Assembly: GCF_964340395.1 (NCBI RefSeq)
Contig: NC_135569.1
Coordinates: forward strand, 4,755,540-4,819,539
Length of the DNA: 64,000 bases
DNA from: Glandiceps talaboti
Lineage: Eukaryota > Hemichordata > Enteropneusta > Spengelidae
Reading direction: 5' to 3'
Made by a program: the position numbers and the translations under genes. The notes beneath the pieces were generated by a model. The model did no database searches. It was not told the DNA's origin and saw nothing but the letters and a program-made list of their open reading frames with translations. Position 1 is the stretch's first letter; each line of letters begins with the position of its first letter. Of this stretch, positions 1 through 15,300 are shown piece after piece.

Positions 1-80
1 CTCAGCTTGAATAATTATTGACCTGTGCATGCCAGATATACAGCTACAAGCAGACACAACCATGCACAGACAGATGAATG

Positions 81-114
<34 letters not shown>

Positions 115-869
115 CGGACAGATTTATCCACTGCAGTAGCCCTTTTGGGCTTAAGCCCATGGGCATACTGGGGGCTAAAAATCACTTGTTCAATAACATC
201 AATATGTCCACCTTGATGACTATGGATGGACATATTCAAGAATGGGCACCTTACAATTTTTCTTTTAGGACTTCTAAGTCTTTCTGAAACAATTTCTGGG
301 ATAAATAAACCATTAATTATGTCTTAACAAAATGGCATGATTAAAAGGAACAGGAAAGACTCACACACAGTTACCATGACAACATCATGTATTTGGTCCA
401 TACTGGAGGCAATAAGATACAAACCAACGCACCAATAGATTAGCTACCACATCTGACTAGCATCTCAAGTATACAAAACAAATTGCTAAAAAAAAAATTT
501 CAATAAAATAAAATTACATTGTAAATATAAGCTCACAATATATACAGTTTTAAAGACAGAAATGTAGCAGCAGGAAAAGAAAATGTCTGTTTCTTCAAGA
601 ATTGGCCTTTTTTCTGTTCATCATGACACAACTACGTTTCTTTAATCTTGCTAAAAATTAAAAAAATAACTCCCTCTATCACTCATGGTAAGATGGCACT
701 ACTACAATGGTATATGTAGGTACAAAATATAATTTATCATAAAATCTGTGACCTTCAACAAGATGATTTGAATATACTTTTGATTTTAATTGGTATTTCA
801 AAGGCAATGATACAGTAAATGACTATGGATGAATGACATCGATGACTATGTCTACACTCCATAAAAGTC

Positions 870-1345
870 TATGTCTACACTCCATATAAGTCTATGTACT
901 CCATATGACTATGTCTACACTCCATATATGACCGTCCACACTGAACATGTGACTATATATATATACCTCACACATGACTATGTGGCTATGTATACCCAAC
1001 ACATGACTATGTATATACTTCACATATGGCTATGTATATCCACATGTGACTATGTATACACTTCAGACTATGTATATCCACATATGGCTATGTATACACT
1101 CCACACATGACTATGTATACACTCCACATATGGTTATGTATACACTCCACACATGACTATGTATACACTCCACATATGGTTATGTATACACTCCACACAT
1201 GACTATGTATACCCACATGTGTCTATGTATATACGTCAGACTATGTATACCCACATATGGCTATGCATACACTTCACACATGACTATGTATACCCCACAT
1301 GTGACTATGTATATACTTCACACTTGACTATGTATTCATGCCATA
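870..1345 (+). repeat. Degenerate tandem repeat
   Basis: Short units with GACTATGTATACACTCCACA and CATATGGCTATGTATA alternate. The first 870 bases before it show only a CA run (83-112) and a GGGCTTAAGCCC palindrome. Confidence 0.8.
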
Positions 1346-1649
1346 TAATAGTAGAAGGAACTCAGATAAATGGACAAAATAAGTTTTGCATAACATTTTG
1401 TAATGATTACATACAGGTATGATTATAGACACTAATGTAGACTTATTTCTCCATCATATACTTCCAAATATACTGTATATATATATTACTTTGTTAGAAA
1501 TGTATGCTTTGTGATGATACTATTCATCTCTAGTGAATACACATGATGACATCTTTGTTATATCATTTTTATGTGATAAGTCATTGCCATCAATGCTTTA
1601 CAATCACATTCATGATTCAGTTTGTGCATTTACATGACAAAAGGCCGAT

Positions 1650-2225
1650 CAAGTAAAACTTTCATATACATAGTATTTATAATTATAAATTGACAAATGG
1701 CAGACCAATCAAATTATGGCCTGGTAACTAATTGTATCACTTACTTCCATATATAGTGATTAGACATAGACAAACTAACCAATCAAATGAGACCTGGCAA
1801 CTAACATCACATACTTCCATATATAGTACAATGTAAATCTTCATTGACAAACTAACCAATCAAATCATGGCCTGGCTACTAAATTAATCACTTACTTCCA
1901 TATATAGTAAGTGTACAGGGTCAAACTGACCAATCAAATCAAGGCCTGGCAACAATGTATCACTTAGTTGAGTAAATATGCATACACAAACTGACCAATC
2001 AAATCACAGCCTGGCATTAATTTACTTCCATATACAATAAATTTTGATTGAGAAACTGACCAATCAAATCAAAGTCTGGCAGCAATGTATATTTACTTTC
2101 TGAGTAAATATGCATAAACAAACTGACCAATGAAAACAAAGTCTGACAACAATGTAACACTTATGTCCATATATAGCAAATATACAGGGACAAACTGACC
2201 AATCAAATCAAAGCCTGGAAATCAC
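1650..2225 (+). repeat. Diverged tandem repeat with CCAAT motifs
   Basis: About eight units of 60-90 bp share GACAAACTGACCAATCAAAT, then A.GCCTGGCAAC and TTACTTCCATATATAGTA. No gene. Confidence 0.75.
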
Positions 2226-2381
2226 AATTCACTAAGATTAGTCAATTATCAATTATGTTCTTGATAAACATGAAAAAATGTCTTGTTTATACAACAATTT
2301 ATCAGAAAATATGATTCACTGATTTTTGATCAACGTATATCTAGGTTTAGACTAGTCTTTCATATGGTGAAATTCCATCAA

Positions 2382-5300
2382 TCACTTCGGAAATAATGAT
2401 TCACCTGTGGGGCCTGGAATGGGTATACCTAACACAAAAGCTACATAGGCGGCAGCGACAAGACCCCCTAGTATGAATGTAACTATTACTAACGTGATCA
2501 CCATCCATTTGACGTTCCAAGTGTACTTAGCTGGGCCAAATATACTAAGAAAAGAAACACACGCAGTAAGTGTGTAGATAATTGAGATGAAGGTATTCAA
2601 AGCAACTATTTCACCAAATTTAGAGAATGGTTTAATAGTTGCTATACAGAGTGGTATAGCTGCTATGATGGTGGTTAACGCACTGCTGAGAATAGAGACA
2701 CCGATATGACTGATAGCCGCTCCTGTACGCCATTGACGTCTTTCTTTGTTCTGTTACGCAAAGAAAAAGAACACTTTATGAGATATTATCCATTGTACAC
2801 ATATTAAAGATAGTAGTCATCTCACAAATAAACTTTTTAAACCCGTGCTTGCTGACTTTGTTCAATAAAACTTCAACCTATTCTACAGTCAAAATCATAC
2901 AAATAACAATTTAAAAAAAAAAAAACCTGGCGTCAAAATGACACCGAAATTTAGTCATTTTTGATTCCAATATGGCTGCTCAGCACTGAGTTAACTCTAA
3001 CAGAAAAAATAAGATTGTCTAGCTCCTTGAAAAGATGAAGACGATTCACCACATTTCTAATATTATTTCAAAAGGGATAGGAATGAGCAAAAATACGGTA
3101 AACTTTAGATATTTTATGAATTTTAATTTTCAGTGAAATTTATCTCTGCATTTTACCAAAACTTTAGCATATTTGTTTATGATTCTTTAGCCTCATCTCT
3201 TCAAACCTCTATCCAATCAAATTTACCATCTAGTTTCCTCATCCAGTAAAATGATATTTTGATGTGACAAAGCAAATGTGATTGGTTCTTACCTTATGTA
3301 AATTAGTAGGTAGGAATGCACCAGCCAATAGGTATCCTTCTACCAAATGGGCACAATAATCGACAGATGACCCCACCAGAATGGAAAGTGAAAGAGCTTC
3401 AACGGCTCCCATTTCCCAACCAAACACAAAAAACAAACCAACCACAAAAAAAATAACACCTAGGTAAAATGAGAAAAGAAGAATAACATTATTATCATGT
3501 GGAATTATCAAAGGATTGTGTAGACTGAAAGATACGTCGTGACGTTTCGCCCTCACCGTAGGGGTTGGCCGATGGTTGAGGGCGCCCTGTCACGGCGTAC
3601 CTTACAGACTAAGGATTGTGCAGTTTGTTACCAATAAATATGTATATTGTATGACACAGCATGGTGACAAAATTATCTTTTGACCATATTTTGAGATCTG
3701 TAGAACGAGTGACTAGATACGAGTTGATGTAATGTAGAACAACCAGGGTATAAATTTCATACTTTTGGTTCAAATGCATTCAACTTGGTTTGTGTGAGGT
3801 ATGATTTATACATGCACTCACTCACCAATGATAAATTCTATATTTTTGGTTCAAATGCATTCAACTTGGCTTGTGTGACTTATACATGTAATGGCTCACC
3901 TATGATAGTTAACATGACAACAGCTAGAAGTCCTACATGAGCTGTGAAGACAGCTACCGACACCACGCAGACAACCAATGAAAAGATCAAGCCGTAGATT
4001 GCACTGCTGACACCTAGTACCTCCATAAACACCACCTTCCAAAAATCACTGGTTTGAAATGCATTTTGTAATGGTGAATCCTCTGGAAGTTTTTTCATTT
4101 CAGCATCGATTAATTTTTCCCACTCTAAGTAATCTGAATAGGCCGAAAAGGAAGACTTGCCTTCATTCGTAGTCTGCAAGATTAAAACATAAATCAAAAT
4201 TTTATATTTAAAAAAAAATTATTCTGAGAATTGCCCCCAGTGATTTTTTTGCATATAGACATACAACTGCTGACATCATACCGTGGACGAAAAGAAACTG
4301 TTACAAACATCGAAAGTAAACAAATAAATTGGACTAATAACACTTGGCACAGATGTTGGAACAACAGGGACTCGTACTGGTATTACGCACCATGGTTTCT
4401 GTGCTCCGGGAAACACACAGGTCATGTATCATGTACAAATTGTTTGTGAATGTCGTAGGATGGTAACTTGATACACAAATTAATTGAAAATCAGTCTGTT
4501 TGTTTCATAGAATGAAAAAAAACTTTCCAAATGAGACAAATTCCCCTGCAAACAGCTGCTTAGATTGTGTGTCATTCAGGATTATTCAAATATGCGGCAT
4601 TTGCATGTGAAAAACCCAGATATAGGGAATGTTTATATTTTGGTGATAACTTGCCAGTGAGTCATCACAACTTCTCCACCTCCAAACATACAGTCAGTCA
4701 TATGCAAAATAGGGTCCCAGGCACCGTCAGTTGTATGTTTAAACTATAGTGGTACTCAAACTTTGAGCATTTGCATAATTTCCTAGCAATGCCACAACAG
4801 ACATGAATAACAAATTACTTACTGATTCAAATGCCATGGCGTACCACTTAATGAGATTGTAGTCACCTCCGTTGTCCCTGGCAACCATTGCATGAGATTT
4901 TTCATGCGGTAACAATTTCACTGTTGGGAGATCTTTACAAGCTGAGTTTGCAGAAATGAACAATTCAATTTCTTTACCATAACCTGTCAAAAAAAATGTT
5001 TGGATGTTTATGATTAAAAGAAAACTTGTACCCGATACTATGGGGGTAGACACTTGAATGGAGTCTCTACGTATTACAGTTTTTGAGTTACGCTGTAAGT
5101 ATTGATTTAAAAATACAAATATGGCTGCCATTTGGTCAAATTTGCACATGTTGCAAAACAAAGCAACATGCACATGTTCCATATGACATATCACCTTTGT
5201 GCCAGGTTTGAAATAAATCAGATATAATAACATTTACATGAATATGGTGACATTTAATGTTAAGGTAAAATATTGTTAAGAAAGATTGATACGGGCATAG

Positions 5301-8300
5301 GTAATTATGATAATAATCTTACGGACAGGATATGGGTTTTGCAGACCAAGGATATATGGTGGAAGGGCCGGACTTTAGGAGGGCCTATAAGCAGTACTGT
5401 CGAGGTCTGCAAAACCCATATCTGCGCCGTAAAGTTTTTTTTTCATATACCCCATGTAGTGGCATAGAAACATCATTTGAATCCCATTATCACATAAATT
5501 GACGGTGAAATATTATTTTATTCGCAAAAATGTAAAATAGTGAAGAAAATAACAAAGCCAAATCACCGAGCGAATGGATATTGATGAGCGCGTCACTTGC
5601 CATATTTGGGCAAAGTGTGGCAAGGATCGATACAGAAAACAAGCCATTGAGAATGACATAGTCCCCGCTATGATTGGGTTTTAAGGAATTAGCACTACTC
5701 TGATCACGCAACAACACTTGTGAACCTAAATCAAACAGACTTAGATATGTTGTGTCTGCTTGTCGGACATGGAACATGCCTACAACAATAAAGGATTGGT
5801 CGGGTATGGGGGATCATATCAATATGAAAATGGATATGCAAATGTATGTCATAGAACACTGTCCTAATACCAACTCTGAATGAGATCTGTTCAAGCATGT
5901 CTGAGTTATGGCTTTGGACATGGAAAATTCACAAACAAAATGGCTGCCAGGCAGCCATATTGGATCGTATCATGACGAAAATGGATATGCACATGTATGT
6001 CATAGAACACTGTCCTAATACCAACTTCGAATGAGATCTGTTCAAGCATGTCTGAGTTATGGCTTTGGACATGGAAAATTTGCAAACAAAATGGCTGCCA
6101 GGCAGCCATATTGGATCGTATCACAATGAAAATGGATATGCACATGTATGTCATAGAACACTGTCCTAATACCAACTTTGAATGAGATCTGTTCAAGCAT
6201 GTCTAAGTTATGGCTTTGGACATGAAAATTCACAAACAAAATGGCTGCCAGGCGGCCATATTGGATCGTATCATGACAACAATGAATATGCACATATATG
6301 CCATAGAACACTGTCCTAATACCAACTCTGAATGAGATCTGTGTGAGCATGTCTGAGTTATGGCTTTAGACAGGGAAAATTCACAAACAAAATGGCTGCT
6401 AGGCAGCCATATTGGATCGTATCATAAAACAAATTGATGTGCATATGTATGCCATAGCATGTTGCCCCTGTACCAAGTTTGAAAAAAATCGGTACAGGCA
6501 TCTCCAAGAAACGGCTGCGGACGGACGGACGGACGGACGGACGGACACACGGACGGACAGACGGAACCCAATCCATAAGTCCCCGTTCCGGACTTCGTCC
6601 GCGGGGACTAATTACTGCCTGGGTTTGATGCATGTGGTCGCCATTGAATTGCATTGGAAGCAATACTGAGTATATGATAAAAGTGATATATACATACTTG
6701 ATGGGATACACTGTGCACCTCCTTCTTTCACCAGTCTTGGTGTGTTATAGTTTGCTATGTTTTTACAAATTGTACAGAGTTGTGATACTACTTTCTGGTC
6801 CAGTAAATCCAATGGTTTTCCATATATGACAGAACCCTGTTGTGTGGAATAAACAAAATCTCTATTAACAAAAATATCATTTGAGGGAAAACTTAAAGTA
6901 AAGTAAAGTGCCTTTAGTACACTTGTATTGATTACTGCTATCAACTTAAAGGAGAAGTCCAGTCAGACTTATTTCTGCCTATACTACACTTGTATTGATT
7001 ACTGCTATCAACTTAAAGGAAACGTCCAGTCAGACTTATTTCTGCCTGTAGTACACTTGTATTGATTACTGCTATCAACTTAAAGGAAAAGTCCGGTCTG
7101 TATGTACCGCAATCATTTATAGCATCCATGTCATGTGTAAAAGTATACTGTTTCATTTGCTAATTGACCACATTAGAAAGGCCACATGTTAGGTTTGTAA
7201 ATAAACCAATTGAAAGAGTATACTTTACACTTGATATGAATACTACAAATGAGTGTAGGACATAGAGAAAGTGCTTTACTTCAGTGTTACTCGTTGTAAT
7301 ATGAATGCTATAAACGAGTGTAGCACATAGAGAAAGTGCTTTACTTCAGTGTTACTCGTTGTAATATGAATGCTATAAACGAGTGTAGCACATAGAGAAA
7401 GTGCTTTACTTCAGTGTTACTCATTGTAATATGAATGCTATAAACGAGTGTAGCACATAGAGAAAGTGCTTTACTTCAGTGTTACTCATTGTAATATGAA
7501 TGCTATAAACGAGTGTAGCACATAGAGAAAGTGCTTTACTTCAGTGTTACTCATTGTAATATGAATGCTATAAATGAGTGTAACACATAGAGAAAGTGTT
7601 TTACTTCAGTGTTACTTGTTGTACCTGGAATGACATGTCAAACTTTACCTTATCTTCATCTATTACATGTTTCCCTGTTAGATTACTTCTATCAATACCA
7701 CTGATTCCAAAGACAACAAACACCATAGCACCAAAATTGTTGATCATTGGTCTATCAGCAGCTGGGGCACAGCCATCCTTGCCACATGGATTGAATCCAG
7801 TATTCGGAGACGCCTGTGTTGGGAGTGGTTTTCCATCACCACCACTTCCACCATTGTGGGTTTTCGGGGTATGTATAATTGGTCTGTCAGTAACACTATG
7901 AGGATTATTCCCATGATCTGGATCTACTGGGGGTGGGGTATCTAAAAGAGATACATTCAAACTGATGTGAGCATTATATCCATTAGGCAAAATAAAAAAA
8001 TGTGTATTTCAGAAAACGCGACTGACCATAGTTTAGGGGCGAGATTAATAGCTCAATGTAGGATAAAAAACCCAAATTATTTACTTAGGCTCCAGGTTAT
8101 GTCATGACATTGGTGTACCAAATCATTGCTCAGAAGATACTGAAAAAAATATTTCATCTATGATTTCAGAATAATATGACACTAGTAATCCAGCCTTCCA
8201 TTTACTAAGATAGAGGTAAACTAAATCTATTGTTCTTCAATGTGTTAGATTACACAAATGGGTGATAGCTGTTCCTCTGTTGTGTGATTCTAATCACCCT

Positions 8301-11300
8301 GTGATCAACATAGTGTTAACATTGGAAGTCCCAAAACAGCACTGCAAGTTCAATGGAACTCTAGATAAACTAGTTTTCAGAGATGCTTCCCTACTGACAC
8401 TATAATTAAACTAACACCCATTCAACAGCTTATCACTGTTGTATCAATATGTTGTGACAATAGTTTTAGTTTGTGTCTATCTTAGAACCGAAAGCTCTAC
8501 TGTAACAAGGGGTGATGCCTACCAGAATGGCATGGTCCTGGATGAGTGATCACAATATTACTTTGGTCAAGACATTCTTGGTAATCAACGTGACATTTGG
8601 TTTGAAAAGTAACACCAGTGCTAGTACACTGTGGGTTATCCTTTTCAGATTTGCACTTTTGTCGTATATGTTCACAATCGCAGGCAGCATTCAATCCATC
8701 CATTTTCTCTTTACATCGACCATCGAACTGACACAGTAACTTGAGATCTTTACAGGTGACGTCTAGAAATAACAAAATATGACAAAATGTTAAACTTTCT
8801 GCTGAAAACATTATCTTCGATAACGACTTGTCATTTTATCAACTGTGAAGCATGCATTTGACTTGTTGTTTTCAGCAGGGAGGTAAGTATCTTGACATAG
8901 AGGACGTTACCATGACATTCCCTGACATTTGTTGCACATGAAAGATCATAATCACACAGTATCTATTTTAAGGAAATTTGCAGCTTTTTTTGGAAAAATT
9001 TACTAAAATACTACAATCCCATTCAGCATGAGTGCTTGCAGTGATTTCTGCTGCACTTTTACTTGCTTTGCTTGTGAAAGTACAGTCGCAGGGAACACTG
9101 CAAGCACCCATGCAAATACCCCAAATATATGCCACATGCATTGGGGGTTCTGTTATATAATTATTACATATGTAGGAGAGATAACTTGCACCGTTAGGTG
9201 TACATACTAGTGGTATTTGCACTGCAGTGCAATACTGAAAACATTATTGAATAACAGCATGCAAATTATATGCAAATGAGGATGTGATCATTCATTGTAC
9301 ACAAAAGCACACAATCATTTTTATGGAAATTACTTTTTTTTGAATAAACATATGTAATAATAACAGAACTCCACTCTGTGTGAGTTCCAGGGGTATTTGC
9401 ACTTGGGCTTGCAGTGTTTTCTGTTGCACTTTCACAAGCATAGTACTGCCTTGGAGAACGCTGCAAACACTCATGCAAATAATCCCAAGTACACCACACT
9501 TGCACTCGTGCATCACAGAGTTCTCTCATATCACTTATAGTAAGCAAACAGTTTGATCGTGGGTTATACTTCCATGGTTTGATTGACTTACGAGGAGGTG
9601 TTGCTGTGGTAGGTGACAGAGTTGTGACAACTGGTTGTATAGATCTTTTGGTCGTTGGTGTATCATCATCATCAGATCTTGTGGGTATAATGACAGCTGG
9701 TTGTGTTGGACCAGTCGGTAATTTATCTGGGTCTTCTAGGAACAAACCTGAACAGCGATCACACTGGATGTCATCACCACTATAGTTGAAAGCCACGTTA
9801 ATCAGTTGCTGTAAGTTTGTATTTTCCTGGAACAGTTCTGGTGGCTTGGAGGCTGGTTTCAACTGACTCAGCAGTGCAATGGAGGTGATCAAAACACATA
9901 TGTAGGTAACTGTGAAGGGCAAAGAAATAGTGTTAATATATCACTAAAGTTTTAATATTCATGAGCATCACCGATGAAGAGTCTAGGAGATAATTATATG
10001 CGCTTTAGGTGTCATGAATATTTACGTTCTGCTATAAGCCACTGCAGACTGTAAACAAGAAATTGAGAATATAGCGCCCTCGCTCAAATTGGGGGTATAA
10101 TCACCTCATAGTACCATTTCATGTCCCTTGGTATTCTGTAGAAGTGTAAATCAGGGATGTTTTTCGTATTGTTCGCATATCGATAAAGCAGCAGTGCTCT
10201 ATGATTAACCAAGCAACATATACCATGTATACCCCCAAGGTACAAAATGTACATACAGACAGGAAGTTTAGTGCCACCATGGCAAATTTTGGCAAGGCCT
10301 TTTACATAAATTATGCATGTTTGCTAACTCCCATGAGACAATGCATATCTATGGCAAGGACTTCCACTGAACAAAGAATGAAGAACAAGTTTGAATTTGG
10401 TTGTACTTGGCAATCATGCATAATGTAAATGATGTCAAATTAAAATATGACTCTCCAGAACCAAAAGTTACGGGTTGGCGGCTGAGACTAGTGTCGGTTG
10501 AGTTATCAGAAACACACAATTTTTTTTTAAATTTTGCCCAAGGATCTGTGTCTGTTTGGATACTGGAGACTCTATCACATTTTAGCAAAAATCCTCCAGG
10601 GTGGTGTGAGCACTTTATTGGTTTTAGTCATGTAACTCACAGAGTGATGACAATTGAGATTTAAACTGTTCTGATGATTTCCTTATTACGACGGAGTCAG
10701 GTAAAGCATTCTAATCTTTCATATTCCTTGGTATGAATGAATTTTTGTAGATTTCAGTATTACAACTTGGTATGATGAGAGTTTTAGTGTATCTATTTCT
10801 GGATGGTCTGTTGTTAAACTGAACATGAGAGTCAGCAGGGATAGCTACAAGACCACTGATAACCTTGAAAAGTATGGAAGAATAAGATTTTAATTGTCCA
10901 ACTTACTTGCTATAATATATCTGCCCTTAATCATTGGCAGTCCTATCTTTTTGTACAGACATTGCTGTAAGAATGATGTCAACGTTGTCATCCCACATCC
11001 TGTATTGTTGTCGATAGCAACGGGAGACAAGTTGGGAGAATTGGATAGGTTGACCAGTGGTACATCATCGTCACTCTGCAATGCACTCATATCTGTTGGG
11101 AGAATTTGATAAATGTGTCAGTGGACATTGTCAGCACTACATAATGTATAAATATCTGTTTGGAGAATTTAATCATTTACACACACACATATATATCATC
11201 TTTATTTACATACATGAAGTCAATATTATTTGTGTATTTGTGTGTTACTTACCAACTCCACTGTCTTCAATATCAAGTTATGACTTCAGTGTATTTGTGT

Positions 11301-12271
11301 GTTACTTACCAACTCCACTGTCTTCAATATCAAGTTATGACTTAAGTGTATTTGTGTGTTACTTACCAACTCCACTGTCGTCAATATCCAGCATGGGTAT
11401 ATCACTATCATCACCGTCATCCAGTGTGTTCCCTTGTCTTACACTTGGCTGTATTTGTGGCTGTCTAGGTTGTTGTTGATAATTTATGAGAACAGCATAC
11501 AGATTTTGTGATGGTTGGTTAGACTCAGGAACAGTCTTTGGAGAACACAGTTTAAAACTGGAAAAAATATATAAAATGGACATGTTATTGCACAATAAAA
11601 ATTACTGTCTATGACATCGACATTGTAACACTGACTCTACTTAACTGACTAAGTAAATAATTTTTTTTTTTTTACCATGTGTATAGCACTTCTGATTTTT
11701 ATAGTTCAGCTGTGCTTAAAATTATCAATCTCTATATTTGATGTGAAGTTACTATGATGCTATGATATATATATACCAGGGTATAATACTTACACACACT
11801 GTTCACATGGCCCAAATGCATAATGCCATAAACAGAGTGCTGGAGGCATTATTAGAACCACAGTAACCCAGCAAGACGAGATAAGAAGGGCCATGAATAA
11901 ACCAAAGTCATGTATTGCTGGAATCTGTTGAGAGAGAATTACAAATTACAATGCAATAATTTCCTTCCATCTCATGAATACAATTTTTCATAAAACAAGT
12001 CTTCATAGAAGACATAGCCCCCCCCCTCCAATTTATCATAAAAGACACAACGGTATTTTTTAAAGATTTATGTTTGAGCAAAAATTTTTAAACTTTAAAG
12101 TGCATCTGTACATCAGCAATGGGCTTAGCTTATGTTTAATAATTCGTAATTCCACCAAACCCAACAATTGTTAGACAATCATGTTGATTTGAATACATAC
12201 AGAATACATACACACATGCACACACACACACACGCACACACAGAATACGTACACACACAAATGCACACATA

Positions 12272-12311
<40 letters not shown>

Positions 12312-15300
12312 TACATACACACACAGAACACACACACACAGACAGAACACACACACACACTACACCTATGCTTTTTAAAATCCCGAAAGGTCTGATGTTC
12401 ACAAGTGATAAGGTCAAAGGTCAAACCTGTGATGTTGCATTAGCACCAAACGCTGCAGCAGTTGTAAATGACGTAAATAATGTAGCAGTGCCGGCTGTTC
12501 TGATAGTAAATGCCATCCTTTCATATAACTTCTCTATATGCTTGGATTGACGGAAAGTGTTGATAAATACAAACACATCATCAACACCTGACAAAAAAAA
12601 GATGGAAAAATTATTGAATTATATGTTTACATACTGGATTCAATTCTCATTGCATGACAAAAAGGAAACAACAGTGTTAGAGTAAATGAAAAAGTGAAAT
12701 GCTACAGAAATTTACTGAAGTTTGATATTGATTTGTGCCATCTTGATATCTTAAATGAATAAGTGACATACTCTAAATGTAGTCATTGCCTGAATAGTAT
12801 AATGCATACTTTTATAATCTCCTTAGTGTTCTCCCGAGAATGGTTGATAATTTGCATACTAATTTACATACCAATAATATGGTAATTTACATAATGATTT
12901 GCATAATGACCAGCATGTCTTGAACATTGATACTCTGCATACGTTTACATTTAACAGATACATACATGTACATTGGGGATCAGACATTTCTCTTGATGTG
13001 AAAGTATTATTCTGATTTTGTCATTTAAAGATTACTAAGGCTCAAGGATGGTAAAACACTTTAAATATGGCCAAGTATGGCAGCCTGGGTTGCAAGGATG
13101 GTGCCTGGGGGGCAAGGACTGTGTAAGCACCATGCTTTCTATATAGTGGGGAAGAAAACTGCTTACAGAATATTGGGACTGGAAGTTACAACCACTTACT
13201 GATTCAATTGACAAGTCTTCACTAAAGCTACACGGCCCACATTTATCCTAAAGTGTATTTTTTTGATAAACATGGCTGTACTTCAGACAAAAGTAACAAT
13301 GAGTTTCAAAACATTTAATGTGATCATCCCCAATGTTATATGAAATTACATCACAGCACTCAAATATTTACTTCCAAACCAGAAAGATGAAAGAGTTTCA
13401 ATTAGGCAGCATGATCCTAAACATTTCTATAAATTTTCATGTTTGTGTTTGGAACAAAAGTTCAGTTCAATACCATCACTAGTATCAGTGTCTGTATTTT
13501 GTTCTATGTAATTTGAAACAGAAAAATAGCTTAATTGAAACTCTATAGTCACTTTGGTTTGGTAGTACACGCACTTACCTATTCCAATGACAACAAAGAC
13601 AGAGGCTCCGTTGAGAATCCCGAAGGACTCGTATCCAAACGTGACACGATATAAAAAGAACGCTAGCCCGAAACTCATTCCTATACTGATGAAACCTGTG
13701 ATAGTTAGCCATAATGAGAATGATGTCAGAACGAACACCAGAATGAATATGAGACCACCACTAATGGATGCCATGGAAATGTCGTGATAAAATGTCTGTT
13801 GTACTTGCCAGTCAAACAACTCGTTACCACCATACAGAACTGTTAGTGACCTGAGGATAAAATATAGACCCAGAAATAAAAATCTTAAATTTTTCAGTTT
13901 CTTTAAATCCAAGAAAAATAATCAGGGGTCACCGTTCCAAATGTTTACAAAAATAGAGATCAAATTGATACCGAAATTAAAATTCTCTTTTTTCCACGGG
14001 GTGTTTGTTTGTACACTACACAGAAAACGACAAATTGGAAAAAACATGATTTGAATCCAATATGGCTGCCAAATACTGTATCAATGAATTGTTGCTATGA
14101 ATTGTTGATTTCCTTGAAAACAAGGCAATGAAACCCCAGACTCTTTTATTTCAAAGGACTTGGAAGGCGATATCGCACCAGCCAATTTGGTTTTAACTTG
14201 ACTTTATTAGTTTGTAGAACTGTGTATATACCACAAGTCAATACACACACTGACATAAAAAGTTACTCACCAAGGATGTGGGCTTTCCCACCCTCTTGGA
14301 GAGCGCCCTCAACATACAATGTCACATAACTTTTGTTTGCTGCAGTGCCATAATACAGTAAACCTAGATATTTTCACTATTAGAAAATTTTGCAATTTCG
14401 CAGTCTTCAGCAAGTGTTTTAAAGGCTAATCCCTTCTAATTACCAGACTAGTACACTGTGTTCATGTACAAGAAGGCATTTTGAAAGTAAGTCTTTAGCG
14501 AAAATTGCCAGGTTTACAATAATTTTTCAAGTAAAATTTGTAGATGTTGCGACTGCTTACTTTGTTGATGATTTATCAAGCATGTCTGCATAGCTGACTA
14601 AGAACTCAAGGAACTCTGTATGTTGTTCCTCTTGTGTCTTTCGTCTTCCGTCAGGCCAGAATCCATCACCAGTTGGTGTACCAAACATTACCTGTAACAC
14701 ATCACCCATTGTGTATAGGATATCATTTATCATACAGTGCAAGGCAAGTTGAATGTGTTGAAACACAAAGTATGGGATTTATACTCTGGTTGTCATGACA
14801 ACTCATCTATGATGTCATTGGTGCTGTAGTACTTGAAATATGAGTAAAAACTTAATGATTTGAAATAAAGCAAGCAAAATCTTTCAAACTGCGAATTTCA
14901 ACTTCTGTCATGAAACACTAAAAATGAAGATTTTTTCAAAGGAGGCTATTAAGTATTATCATTACCCTCACATCTCGTCGAAAGGCCGCCTCAAACAGCG
15001 CCCTCTAGTGGCCAAACGATACAATCTTTTGTCTTTGGGATAACCAGACTATGACATACCCCCTTTACTAAAACGTAATGCACATACCTGGCTTCGTAGA
15101 AGTTTACTTTTCAGATTATTTTTGGACATGTTTTCATCAACATACCAATAGAAAGTAGAATGCGCCATGGCTTTAGTTAGACTACCATTGATGTCAGCGA
15201 GATTGGAACCCATGCCATCATACACAACCTGTAGAATGTAGATAATAGTAAAAGAGATTTATACAGTGCCTGGCACCCATCAAATGATGCTAACTGGCCG

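Noticed and set aside
5490-5777. 95-codon minus-strand open frame in a disp intron
   Set aside because: No family recognised, no splice support, and it lies between repeats; possibly part of the adjacent Helitron-like element.
9266-9590. Open-frame continuation of disp exon 9
   Set aside because: A strong GTAAGT donor at 9586-9591 joins in frame to exon 10. The extra frame loses Dispatched character and overlaps a duplicated block.
12136-12424. Cys-Val-rich open frames
   Set aside because: Translation of a CA repeat.
14271-14330. Possible extra disp exon with a GTGAGT-like donor
   Set aside because: Exons 3 and 4 (14561 and 13850 edges) join in perfect frame without it and give the conserved sequence, and no acceptor fits.
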